From the NCBI GenBank assembly GCA_963971405.1, contig OZ020489.1, positions 5,952,001-6,016,000 on the forward strand: 64,000 bases of DNA. The letters run 5' to 3'. Both the position numbers and the translations under genes were made by a program. How positions within the stretch are numbered: position 1 is the stretch's first letter; each line of letters opens with the position of its first letter. The notes under the pieces are model-generated. The model did no database searches. It saw nothing but the letters and a program-made list of their open reading frames with translations, and was not told the origin of the DNA. This document shows, piece by piece, positions 31,760 to 42,290 of the stretch. The stretch is from Psococerastis gibbosa. Lineage: Eukaryota; Arthropoda; Insecta; Psocodea; Psocidae.

Positions 31760-32935
31760 TGTTAATATGAACTATTTTTTTTTAATACGGCCACTTGGTT
31801 TAGCCAAGCAGGCCGAGGTACAGCACAAACTTAGTTAGTCCTAAATCGTGACGTCATCGTCCAACTCCCTTGTAAGGCATTGCAGGACCGATCATACCCC
31901 TAGTTCAACAGCCATCGCATGAACTATTGTGAACATATAATATAAGATAATCTAAAAGGAAGAAGCAGGCGACGCATTCCAGAAATAGGACTTGCTTCAT
32001 TGATTTTTTATGGATTAACGATAGTTCACAAGACATAATAATCTTAATTGCGATGAAGCAGTAGGATCCGGGATGATAGGCCCTAAACGTCCAAACGTTT
32101 CGTCAATATCTGCGGTCGACATCTTCAGTGGAACTGCGTAGACTTCTAAGATATTGATACCAAGATGCGGGGGGGGGGGGGGGGGGTTGGAGCCTTCCTT
32201 CGCAATCAGTTCGACCACGGCCTATCATCCCAGATTCACGGCTTCATCACGTAACTCCGGCCATGAAAGTCTTTGTAATTCTATAATGTATTGTGTATTA
32301 ACGCAGTTAATATATTTTATGAGGGGTTCAAAGAGAATTTTTGCCCATTTAAGGGCTCTGGACCTAGAAATTAATAAATTAGCCTTCATCTTATGATGTT
32401 TTTAAAAAAATAGGGAAGATTCCCCTTGACTGTACAATCTTCATCATGATCTTCTAAGCACACATTTTTTATAACTCTACACACAATATTTCATGTGAAA
32501 TTGGATTTTTTTTCATCCGTAAGGTTTTCTCTCTTCCAGCTGTTTCTTGAATTGTACATTATTTTTTTAAAAATAATAATAATACTCGTCACTAGTTAGG
32601 AAATTTTAATATCCAATTTTAATGCAATTACTTCATAAATTAGAAATGACCTACAGGGAGATAGAGCAAATCGCAATTAAGCAAGAGGTAAAGCCTAATC
32701 CCCATGCTCAAAGGTCAGGCAGCAATTTTCCTGTTAAGGCATGAAATTTAAAAATTAAATAAATTACGAAAGGAAAAAGAATATAGGAACTTAAATTTTT
32801 TTAAATTATTCAGGAATACTACTTTTCTAGTATATGCCAACAGTCTGAGACACCATGCGGATTTTTTCGAAATCTATCAAGCAGACATGCATTTGGGTAA
32901 AAAGCACCTTTTTGGGTTCTAAAATTGAAATCTCG
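31760..32935. other. Intergenic DNA, no recognised feature
   Basis: No gene recognised. A G run of about 20 lies at 32167-32186. Confidence 0.35.
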
Positions 32936-32939
32936 AATA

Positions 32940-33155
32940 ATAATAATAAATAAATAAATAAGGACTTTTTTTGTTCTATTACTAAGCCAACCTAGCGGAG
33001 TATAAAGCCCTCTCTTACAATCAACTAGGAAGACCCGGGACCGCCTGCTTTACAAGCCCTACGAAGCATGGTCAGAAAACATAGCCAGTGTGGGACTCGA
33101 AGCAACAACCTTTCGGATGAAAGTCAGAGTCCGTACCACTGCTCTACACGTCCGG
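32940..33155 (-). mobile_element. tRNA-Glu-derived SINE, minus strand
   Basis: Full-length copy of the SINE described at 37385-37597; the (TTTA)n tail lies on its left and the tRNA-like head on its right, with a mutated B box (GCTTCGAGTCC on the minus strand). Confidence 0.8.
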
Positions 33156-33201
33156 ACATCGAACGTCCAAATTGAAAAATTCCGTTATAAAGCTTTCCTA
33201 A

Positions 33202-33341
33202 GGCGCTTATTCCACCAACGTCAATAGTGATAGTAAATGTAGTATTGACGTGGTAGCAGACATTAAAGACCGTCTAATAATGTCTGCTACCACGTCAATA
33301 CTACATTTAGTATCACTATTGACGTTGATGGAATAAGCGCC
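33202..33341. mobile_element. Harbinger-like palindromic MITE, family B copy 2
   Basis: GGCGCTTATTCCACCAACGT pairs with ACGTTGATGGAATAAGCGCC, and GACGTGGTAGCAGACATT pairs with its complement around a short loop. It interrupts a repeat whose unbroken form, AAAGCTTTCCTTATACTACG, lies at 37141-37160 and 61598-61617. The insertion site is therefore visible at TTA/TAA. Confidence 0.85.
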
Positions 33342-33408
33342 TTACGCTAGTGTATAAATAGGAAAGCAATTAGTTCAGCCGTTTTTAAGTTATAAGTTTA
33401 GCAGTAAT

Positions 33409-33570
33409 CGAAATTAGAGGATTTTGAAAAAAGTGGATTTCGCGGGTTCATCCCGCCAAGTCCAATTTTCCACTAAATCCTCTAATTTTGGTTATAACGA
33501 GGAGGTTACCTCTTCAACCAAAGTTAGTTTAATGTCAGTGTTACATACCCTATAATACTGCATTATATTG
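33409..33570. mobile_element. Foldback repeat with CGAAATTAGAGGATTT ends, copy 2
   Basis: CGAAATTAGAGGATTTTGAA pairs with the stretch ending CTAAATCCTCTAATTTTGG at 33492. The shared flank GAGGAGGTTACCTCTTCAAC...AATGTCAGTGTTACAT follows. It is the same family as 7131-7249 and 56773-56865. Confidence 0.65.
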
Positions 33571-33586
33571 AAATAACTTTGTTTAA

Positions 33587-33735
33587 GGCGCAGATTCCAC
33601 CAACGTCAACAGTGATATTAAATGTTTTTTGACGTGGTAGCAGACATTTTTAGTATGGCTAAAAATGTCTAAAAATGTCTGCTACCACGTCAAAAAACAT
33701 TTAGTATCACTATTGACGTTGGTGGAATCAGCGCC
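33587..33735. mobile_element. Harbinger-like palindromic MITE, family B copy 3
   Basis: GGCGCAGATTCCACCAACGT pairs with ACGTTGGTGGAATCAGCGCC, with the core GACGTGGTAGCAGACATT at 33631. AAAAATGTCT is duplicated at the centre (33661-33680). Confidence 0.8.
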
Positions 33736-33739
33736 TTTT

Positions 33740-34670
33740 ATACAATATATACCTATAATTGTACAAGAAAAATAGTAAATAAATATATTTGATTTGAATA
33801 TAAATTTTAAAGGTAGGCAATGAACTGAAAACCTCCAAATCGCCACGAATAACCATTGTACAATTGGATTTCTGATTAGACTTGAAATATAAATTGGGAT
33901 TTCAAAAAACCACACAACCTCTCCCGCACTAAACCACAAAACCACTTCATTATAACACATTTGCGGTAAAATGCCCACTATTACCATTGTCATTTTAAAG
34001 CTTTCAACCCAAACAGGCAAGTTCCCTCCCATCTTACTACTGTATATACACAGTAAATACGAATCAATAGGTAAACGTACTCTAGGTAAATTCTCGAAAA
34101 ATTTCCTTTCTAAGAGACGTTATTGAATTTGAAGAAGAAAAAAAAACCGTTTGTGCGGTACTAGTCCGGAGGAACTGTGGCCAATTGATGTTAGTAAAGG
34201 TCAGAGGCGTAAAGTTTTAGAATGAAGGTGGGGGCAAAACTAAGTAGACCTTATGACGTCATCAGGCAGGATAAGGAAAAATTGAAAATATAAGAGCAAA
34301 ATAGTAGGGTTTTACTCATTTTAATAGTAGCAAAGTATATAGCTGTAGATTTTACAAAGCTAAAAAAGGAATGTCTATATTCATATTGCTGCAAAGGGGA
34401 CCATGAAGTATGAACCACGTCTTACAATGCTCGAGGCAGGGGGGCAAGTTGGACTGTGCCCCCCCCCCCAAACTTTACGCCCCTGGTAAAGGTCATATAC
34501 ATATCGAAAATTGAAATGTACAACATTTATGCCAATTTAACGGCTATTTTTGACCAGTCTGTGAAAATCAAAAAATTTGTACAAAAAAAAAACGAAGGGT
34601 GGGGGGTACTCTGAAATCAATCGCGGCAATAGCCTTTGTGTACCACATGAACATAGTTAGAAACCAGGTG
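33740..34670. other. Intergenic DNA, no recognised feature
   Basis: No gene recognised; the 116-codon minus frame at 33682-34032 overlaps the MITE and has no recognisable domain. Confidence 0.35.
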
Positions 34671-34850
34671 TATTGCGATAAAATCTCAGGTTACTAGTTA
34701 GTACACAAATAGTTCTTAGTTAGGCATAGTACACGGCACCACCATTCATTGGAACATGGCGGTGCCGTCCAGTATTCCTTAAATAGTCTGTATACACGAT
34801 CGTAGGGACGGTCCTGAACATTACCTAATGGTAAACAGTAGTTCGATTTC
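34671..34850 (+). repeat. Dispersed repeat family D, copy 2
   Basis: ATTGCGATAAAATCTCAGG, GGTTACTA, ACACGGCACCACCATTCATT, GCGGTGCCGTCCAGTATTCC and TAATGGTAAACAGTA align with 19531-19708. Confidence 0.55.
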
Positions 34851-34854
34851 CTCT

Positions 34855-36300
34855 AATATATGGGTAGTAAGTAACAATTTGAGGTACAGAGTGCCTAATT
34901 AACTACAGTATGTAAAAAGCCTCTACAGGCAGGGGAATTAACTTTGTGCCCTTCGAACCTATAGAGACTACAAGTTTAATTGAATTTCTTTATTTTTTAT
35001 TCTACTCAATTTTATACTTTTTGGATTGTAAGTTAAAATAATAATAATAATAATAATGTTAAATTATGTATTGTACTTAACTTTTGACCCCAGCGTGACA
35101 AGTCATTTTTGTACTTAGTGCTGGGGATTTATGCTTCGATTTTTAATGATTGTTCAATTATATATATACTTACTTACATACTTACTTAAGACACGGAACC
35201 GAGTCCTTACCTTGTCGGGGTGGTTATACTGTTGCATTATCACCCTGGCAAGATGGAGAGTAGGGTTTAAATCCTGTGTCTGACTATTTTTCAGTATCTT
35301 CCTTTCTCTTACCACTTTTTGCCTGTTTATAAAAACTGCCGTGTTTAATTATGACTGCATATAACATCAGCATATCCGAAATTAGAGAATCAAGAAGAAT
35401 CTGGACCTGGCAGGGACTAGGTCATAACGAGGAATATATATTTTTTTCGGAAAATTCAGTAACCCAAAGAGCGCGATCCTCACCCCTTAAAAGTGCGATG
35501 CTACTAAAATCCTCCCCCAGTTCGCTCTTTCAATTGCTACCACCCCCACAATGATAGCACTACAAGCTGAGACACAGTGGCCGTTTCAAGACTTATCACA
35601 CTGTAATACAAGCCAAACCTGATTCATGAATCATTAAGTGTTTTTTTCCTCAAGTTTTAATGGCCTCGAACAATTCCTGATAACTAATCCTGTGAGGTTT
35701 GTTATACTTCATTGCATGAATCCCACTAATAGTAATAGACCAGTATATTTTTAACATTAAATATTTTAAAAGACATTAGGGGTAATAATAATGATAATGG
35801 AATCTACAGTACGTTAGGGGGTGAGAGGTCGCGGGCGCGGGGAGGGGGGGGGTGGCTAAGCTGGTAAAGTACCTGAAAGCTCCCGCAGAACAAGATGGCG
35901 CATGTTTACATCCCCCCCCCTCCCCAATTTATAATCCCATCAATTCCGAGTGCAAACTTTCTTTTCAACTAAAAAATAACATTTCAATCCGCAAAAAACA
36001 AATTTGATTTATTGAGTGGGAGTAGTAGTGGGACAATTCAGTGACGGTCTCAGTCACCGGTAATATTGTACAATACGATACGGCATTATTTGCGGCTGTA
36101 AAGTAAACTACTGTAAAGTTTTTGTTGTCTCTTACCGACAATGATAATAAAATAGTGGTTAACCATATGCTAAGTATGGCCGATAGCGGGAGAAATGTCA
36201 AAGGTGGTCAAAGGAAATGGGACAAAGTTGTATATGATTGCAACAGACAACAACCAGTACGAGTGCACCCGCACATGGTATTTATCAATTAGTATAGATA
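34855..36300. other. Intergenic DNA with a decayed foldback piece
   Basis: No gene recognised. CGAAATTAGAGAATCAAGAA near 35379 and CATAACGAGGAATATA near 35425 look like a decayed copy of the foldback family at 33409. TACTTACTTACATACTTACT at 35167-35187 could be a minus-strand LINE tail. Confidence 0.4.
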
Positions 36301-36304
36301 CCGA

Positions 36305-37180
36305 GAAAGAGAACCGGTCCGAGTTTACTCGAACATGCTTTCCAATTTATCGATTAGTAGAGAGAGAAAATGATTAATTTCATGGTAAATAATTTTCCTA
36401 TGGTTATAAATTTCGGATATCACGGGGGGCGGGGGGGGGGGGGGGGGAGGAGTCGTCCACCTGACGTCACTGAAGGTGACGTAAATACTACATAGGTCAG
36501 ACCAACATATTCCCACACAGCAATAATAGCAGGGCACGCAATACATTTGAGCGTGAATTTGCTTTCATTTTATCAAAAAAAATTTTTTTTGGCACAAAAC
36601 CCAACAGTTTTTTGGATAAGCAAACTGTCCGGTTTCGTTACTCAATTTAACACCTAAAACATGTCTAAAGTTAGAAATCATCAATGGAAAGGTTTCGCAG
36701 AAAAATTATTTTTTAGTTATTTTTATTTTTTTACCCCCCCCCCCCCCGAAGCAAACTATCAAGGGGCAAGCGACCCCCCGCATTTTATAAACATTAATAA
36801 CGACTACAATATATGTGAATTTAAAAGAAATCGTTGGAGCCGTTTTTGAGAAATAATTTTTTTAGACGTTTTTTGGGAGTTTTTTGAGAATAAACCCCCC
36901 CCCCCCAAATTGAGTTAGCCCAAAATAAAAACAATGGTCCCGAGGCATGATTTCTATATACCTACCTACCTACATGCCAAATTTCATCGAAATCCATCGA
37001 GTAGTTTGCCCGGAAATGAATGAACAGACAGACCGAGCGACAGACAGACAGACATTTCGTAAAACCACTTTTTTGGGTTCCTGGGACCTTAAAACGTGTA
37101 AATCCATTGAATTCTCGGAATCGAAAATTTCGACCGTCACAAAGCTTTCCTTATACTACGTATAAATTGGAAAGCAATAA
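36305..37180 (+). repeat. About 870-bp dispersed repeat G, copy 1
   Basis: It runs from GAACCGGTCCGAGTTTACTC to CGTATAAATTGGAAAGCAAT and aligns along its length with 60773-61630. Landmarks are a long G run (36425-36447), CCACCTGACGTCACTG, GGTTTCGTTACTCAATTTAA, TCAAGGGGCAAGCGACCCCC and ATGCCAAATTTCATCGAAAT. The GACAGACAGACAGAC module near 37026-37052 comes next, followed by GGGTTCCTGGGACC. Non-coding; probably a decayed DNA transposon. Confidence 0.7.
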
Positions 37181-37384
37181 AATGAGTAGTTCCATGTTAA
37201 ATAGTTGTCCTAGGGTCAAATTTCGTCTGCCCCGACTTTCCCTACCCCAAAGCACTCAATTGATCGCTGCGATGATTCCATAGTCAAGAAGCAATGTAAT
37301 ACAACACATAAATAATGTCAGGGTATGCAATGTTTTGGTGCATGAATTGATACGTATGAATACACATAAAGTCAGGAGAGTCAG

Positions 37385-37597
37385 GACATGTAATGGTACA
37401 GACTCCGACTTTCACCCGAAAGGTTGTTGGTTCGAGTCCCACACTTGCTACATTTTCTGACCATGCTTCGGAGGGCATGTAAAGCAGGCGGTCCCGAGCC
37501 TTCCTAGTTGAGTGTAAGAGAGGGCTTTATAGCCCTAACTCCGCTAGGTTGGCATAGTAATAGAACAAAAAAGTCCGTATTTATTTATTTATAAATA
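37385..37597 (+). mobile_element. tRNA-Glu-derived SINE, plus strand (reference copy)
   Basis: The head is tRNA-like: an A box region TAATGGTACAGACTCCGACT, then TTTCACCC (loop with a TTC anticodon position), then B box GGTTCGAGTCC. It resembles tRNA-Glu(UUC). The unrelated body reads TGACCATGCTTCGGAGGGCA and AAGCAGGCGGTCCCGAGCC. The tail contains GTGTAAGAG, the hairpin AGGGCTTTATAGCCCT, CCGCTAGGTTGGCATAGTAA, and ends AAAAAAGTCC plus TATTTATTTATT. Other copies are at 13179 (partial), 32940, 39661, 44370 (3' part), 48392 (decayed), 59085, 61994 and 63717. Confidence 0.85.
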
Positions 37598-37599
37598 GA

Positions 37600-37905
37600 A
37601 AAGCAAAAACAAAACAGTGCAAAAAGGAAGACAAATGAACATGTCCACAGGTAGGTCTGACAACAGAATCGCAGGCGGTCCTATCAGCTTGAAGTTGACT
37701 GTATTTGGCTTATGGCGAGAGCCATCTGCTTACACTCGGTCACAACTGCCGTATCGTTGATTGCACGAACGCCCATCTAACACGCCTGGGTTATGTAGAG
37801 CAAACACCTCTCACAATGGCAATGGTAAACATGTAAACATGGTAAACATAAACAGCATGCTCATTGGCACTTGTAGTTAGTGTGGGTTGACATCTAGGAG
37901 TGGAG
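37600..37905 (+). repeat. Dispersed repeat family X, copy 2, and flank
   Basis: GACAACAGAATCGCAGGCGG and GGTCACAACTGCCGTATCGT...TGATTGC match 30110-30255 and 30650-30740. Further right, AATGGTAAAC...CACTTGTAGTTAGTG is loosely shared with 47440-47480. Confidence 0.4.
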
Positions 37906-38350
37906 GGTTTATTTCGCGAAATTTGAGAGCCACTTATCATATGGAGGTGCCCTTTGGGGTCAAGGGGTGGATTGGCAAAGAATCTTTATCGCCCAAAAGA
38001 AAGCCATACGGGTATTAAATAGGGTTTGGAAAGATGGGGATGGCCGTTGGATACATTGTAAACCGTTTTTTCTCGGCAACAAAATACTCACACTACCTTT
38101 AAATCCTTAAATGTATTATATATGCTCTCAATGAGGTACGATACTAACTCAAACTTTTCCTCCCGAGAAAATTCAAGAAATGGCAGAAAGCTGGTACTAG
38201 AGCCGCATCGGCTTAAGCTCTATGAAAATGACGTTTTTTTATCGAGGAAAAACTCTATTTAACAAATTACCTCTTTCTATGAGGGAATTAACAAGGTGTC
38301 AGCCAATTCAAGAAAGCACTAATCTATTTGATGGTCAGTACAGGAATTAA
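37905..38350 (+). pseudogene. LINE ORF2 C-terminal fragment, plus strand
   Basis: The plus strand reads GALWGQGVDWQRIFIAQKKA, IRVLNRVWK and KPFFLGNKILTLPL. After frame breaks it reads GKTLFNKLPLSMRELT. The Q-K-x-A-I-R motif and a closing F-N-x-L-P block belong to the region after the RT domain in jockey/CR1-type LINEs. Several frameshifts and stops make it a dead copy. The AT-rich DNA to about 38500 may be its 3' region. Confidence 0.65.
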
Positions 38351-38505
38351 TGGAGCACTCTTCGTATTCGTAGGCAATAGTATGTGTACATTATATTATG
38401 TGTATTTACTTTATGTGTGTTTATTTTTATGACGACATCCTATACTGCTGTAATTGTTTTATGGATAATATCATTTGATTTGATCAACGGAAACAATCCC
38501 AATAA

Positions 38506-38667
38506 GGCGCCCATTCCACATACGTCAATCGTCAATGAAAAATTGAAAAATGGCGTCAAAATGACGTAAATTGACGTGGTAGCAGAATTTTTAGTATGTT
38601 TTTAATGTCTGCTAAAACGTCATTTTTCAATTTTTCATTGACGATTGACGTATGTGGAATGGGCGCC
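38506..38667. mobile_element. Harbinger-like palindromic MITE, family C short copy (162 bp)
   Basis: GGCGCCCATTCCACATACGT pairs with ACGTATGTGGAATGGGCGCC, with TAA at 38503-38505 and 38668-38670. The core GACGTGGTAGCAGAATTT lies at 38573. Confidence 0.9.
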
Positions 38668-38671
38668 TAAC

Positions 38672-38755
38672 GTCCGAAACCCAGTGGGGGCAAGGTTCAA
38701 AGGGCCACACTGCAAGCAGGCCTAGGTCCATAAAAAGCCTAATAATAACAATAAG
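38672..38755 (+). repeat. Dispersed repeat family E, partial copy
   Basis: GTCCGAAACCCAGTGGGG, GGGCCACACTGCAAG, then CAGGCCTAGGTCCATAAAAA match the last half of 17755-17890. Confidence 0.5.
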
Positions 38756-38989
38756 TAACATCAATAAATACATATGTAAAATATACATAAGCCGGCCACA
38801 GCAACATTAAACAATCTTATCAAGACTGGGGTCATGAAACACCTATAGACAAATACAAGAGAACCATTCTAAACGAAAACTACCAACAATAACCACCATC
38901 AACCGGGGCAAATACTCGAAAGAGTCCACGCCAAAAATCTAAAATCAATAAATAAATGCTAAATAACAGATGAAGACGGCTGCTGTCAC

Positions 38990-39245
38990 ACAGCAAATGA
39001 GAGAAAGAAGACTCGGCTCCCGAGGAGAGATGAAACGGCTTTATTAAAGCGTATCCAAAACATGGCACTCCCAGGACATCGCCCCCGGGGAAGACCGAAG
39101 ATGACAATCCCCAGAAAACTCCAACACGACCTGAGGACTCGAGCAATAAACAGAGAAGACGCTCTCAACAGAGTCGTCTGGAAACGCCGCTGCTGTGCCT
39201 CCTTGGGGACAAAGGCGACGCAAAAGCAAAGTAAGTCCTGCCAAA
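38990..39245 (+). pseudogene. LINE C-terminal fragment, plus strand
   Basis: The plus strand reads GHRPRGRPKMTIPRKLQHDL, then RTRAINREDALNRVVWKRR and a short tail to a stop. The R-G-R-P-K block followed by E-D-A-x-x-R-x-x-W is the common end of LINE ORF2 proteins with an R/K-rich tail. No RT domain is attached. Confidence 0.6.
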
Positions 39246-39545
39246 TTATACGCCTCTTCGCTTAGGACGAAAAAAAAGTGTCCCTTCTCGATGTTCGAAC
39301 CACTGTTCTTAGCACAGTGGCCTAGTGCTCAATCCACTGGACTACAATCAAATTTATCACTGTAAACAAAAGATGTCTCCTTAAAAAACACGGTATGATG
39401 ACATTGCAGCACGGGAACAGTAGATAACTAATTGCAAGGGTTTGTTGACGTCACGCAAACACACGGGCCATCATTACTCCCAAACTCAAATACGACTCCC
39501 TTAATTAGCATGGACCACACCGTGCTCCATCTAACCATCATGGCC

Positions 39546-39955
39546 CAGGTAGCCATTTTGTCAGCGACAGTGCTGCACTCTGTGGGGCAGCCTTTGCAAC
39601 TGTTTCATAGGGAAGTCGATTAGAAGCCAAAGGTTCACAGTATTATAAAGAAATAGCCTAAATAATAAATAAATAAATATTGACTTTTTGTTCTATTACT
39701 AAGCCAACCCAGCGGAGTTAGGGCTACTCACTTACACTCAACTACGAAGACCCGGGTCCGCCTGCTTTAAATGCCCTCCGAAGCATGGCCAGAAAATTTA
39801 GCAAGTGTGGGACTCAACCCAACAACCTTTCCGGTGAAAGTCGGAGTCTGTACCACTACTCTAAATACACGGACATATCCCAGGTAGACATTTTGTCAGC
39901 GACAGTGCTGCACTCTGTGGGGCAGTCTCTGCAACGGATTCATGAGGGAAGTAAC
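39546..39955 (+). repeat. 70-bp direct repeat on both sides of a SINE
   Basis: CCCAGGTAGCCATTTTGTCA...CTGTGGGGCAGCCTTTGCAA (39544-39616) recurs at 39880-39952 with about nine changes. The SINE at 39661-39873 lies between the copies. The left copy is followed by AAGCCAAAGG and the right one by GAAGCCGAAG. Confidence 0.6.
39661..39873 (-). mobile_element. tRNA-Glu-derived SINE, minus strand
   Basis: Same layout as 37385-37597, reversed; B box mutated to GGTTGAGTCC and the A-box region partly decayed. Confidence 0.75.
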
Positions 39956-39959
39956 TGCT

Positions 39960-40837
39960 ATGTCGGAGAAGAAGCCGAAGACTCGATGTTTTAAGTGGCA
40001 ACCAGAATGAGAAAAACCTTTAGGGTGTAAATAATTAAATTTCACAGAGCCAAAAGATACGTCATGAAGTAGAATACAGGCAGAGTCTCGAATCCTCTAC
40101 TCGATCTATTCTTCACCGAGGCCTAAATAATTACAACTCTATAGAACCCACCTACGACCACTCACCGATCAATTATTGCGAGGGCGCAGCCCGAGCTGCC
40201 ACCCGACAAATGGACTTAAAAGATAGATACATCCAAGTCGAGTGGGAAAAATTTAGAATCATCCCAATCGGGCCAAAATTGGCCCAGTTATGACATTTTT
40301 CCCCAACCCCTGCAAAATTGCAAAAAAAGTGCCAATTTTACATTGGTTTTCCTATGCTGCGGAAAACGCGATAAAAAAAAATTGAGATCCGCTGCGGCCA
40401 AAATGGCTTCGTAGCGCTATTCGCTCAACCTTTCCCCAACTTTCCCCCCAGGTCTCATACCTATGTAAAATCTGACGGCTTCCAGATAATTAGCAATGTG
40501 AAAAAGGGCAAAAATGCGAAAAAATGCCCATTTTCGACGAAAAAACGCGTTTTTCGGGGACGATTTTCGCGGGAAAAAAATTGATTCAAAAACTTTAAAA
40601 CCACCTTGCTACTTTCCACTATCCTTGCTCTTCTCAACTGTGTAACCTATATTGCTGTCAGTCCACCAGTTTCCCCACAGCTAGGTATGTAAGGGGGGTG
40701 TGCAAGAGGCCTACATGCGGGAAAAGGGTATACCCTGCTGTGCATGCTTTGAGATAAAAAATTCCACAGCCTGCAATTTTTAACCGACATGAATAGTTAA
40801 GGGGTCGTTAAAGGCAATATAAATAGGGGTTGCATCC
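39960..40837. other. Intergenic DNA, no recognised gene
   Basis: Nothing recognisable. GGGCGCAGCCCGAGCTGCC near 40191 echoes the GC-rich hairpins at 42291 and 42609. Confidence 0.4.
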
Positions 40838-41242
40838 GAGTATACTAGGGGTGGTTCCATCATCCCCACTCCCCCTTTAAAATCGGGTCAAACACGAAAT
40901 TTCACGCGAAATTCTCAAAATTTTTCCCGTTTTCGATAATTTCGAAAAATCTACCCTTATTTTAGGGGTGAAAATGTTTTTTAAATTTGCAGTTTCGCAT
41001 GTTGTTTACTAATGTCAACAAGTTATCAACAAATCATCCAATTTATGTCTACCAGTTCGGGTTCAGTGTGCATATCTTCAATTTTCACAATAAAAATGGC
41101 CAATGTTATGCTTCCTATTTCTATGATATGAATTTTATATGGATAAAATGTATCACACATTATACTACTGTAACGGTTTAATGTACTTAAAGTACGATAT
41201 CAACATATTTTCCCAATTTAGGAACCCAAATTTTCGAATATA
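40838..41242 (+). repeat. About 400-bp direct repeat, left copy
   Basis: It runs from CATCATCCCCACTCCCCCTT to GGAACCCAAATTTTCGAATA and aligns with 41884-42290 at roughly 85 percent by eye. Shared blocks include AAATCGGGTCAAACACGAAA, TTTGCAGTTTCGCATGTTGT and CGGTTTAATGTA. No coding frame is shared by both copies. Confidence 0.75.
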
Positions 41243-41883
41243 TGTGTATTATAATGGCATGTTTCATGTCCACTTTCGGTGCTTTACATACTCCATGGAT
41301 CATGTTGCGTTTAGTGGACGTTTTTATCTTTTACTATCTTATCTTATACTATATTGTATCTAAAAAGGTCAAATAACCCTATATACATTACGTATTCTTC
41401 CAGCTATTTCAATGCCGCCAAGTCATAGAAAAATGACTATTTTCCTTATTCTCGGCATATTAATTTTTTTGCACCCACAATTACCAGGACTTAACTACGA
41501 AAGCATTTGCATAATGTTTAATTAAGTATCTGTAGCAATGCTATGGTAATTTAAGCCACCCACAATGCTTTCAATACCGTAAAATAAATTCATTTTCAAT
41601 TTTGGTGTATGAAGACCATAAAAGAGTTAAAAAATTATAGACTCTGTAATATCCAAGTAGGACCAACAATTATAGCTTCATTATAAGCGGCACAAATACA
41701 GCTATTTAGCAAATACAAACACATGACTTCTTCCTCCCCCTTCCCCCTGAAATTTCGGTCGAGACGCATAAAAACTCAAGGAATTCTCCCGTTTCTGCAG
41801 TTACAAATATTCCACTGTTTGCAGTTTTCAATACGCGAGGATGTTTAATGTGTCGTTGAATGCAGTATGAATTATGCTTTCAA

Positions 41884-42290
41884 GGGCGTATACAAGGGAT
41901 GTTTTCATCATCCCCCCTCCCCCTGTAAAATCGGGTCAAACACGAAATTTCCCACTAAATTCCTGAAAATATTCCCGTTTTTGATAATTTCGAAAAATCT
42001 ACCCTTATTTTAGGGGTGGAAATGTTTCGTAAATTTGCAGTTTCGCATGTTGTTTACTAATGTCAACAAACAATCAACAAATCATCCAATTTAGGCCTAC
42101 CATTTCGGGTACATTGTGGATATCATCATGTTTTTATGTTAAAAATGGCCTATGTTTTGCTTCCTATTTCTATAATATGCATTTTATATGAATAAAATGT
42201 ATCAAACATTATACTACTGTACCGGTTTAATGTAATTATCGTACATTATCCACATATTTTCCCAATTTTAGAACCCAAATTTTCGAGTAT
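41884..42290 (+). repeat. About 400-bp direct repeat, right copy
   Basis: Partner of 40838-41242, about 1045 bases downstream. It runs directly into the GC-rich hairpin segment at 42291. Confidence 0.75.

Noticed and set aside
33682..34032. A 116-codon minus-strand membrane-like protein
   Set aside because: It starts in intergenic DNA and ends inside a MITE arm; the hydrophobic character comes from T-rich sequence.
37385..37460. A tRNA-Glu gene, because of clear A and B boxes
   Set aside because: Acceptor and D stems do not pair, no terminator follows, and the same head is fused to an identical non-tRNA body in several copies. It is a SINE.
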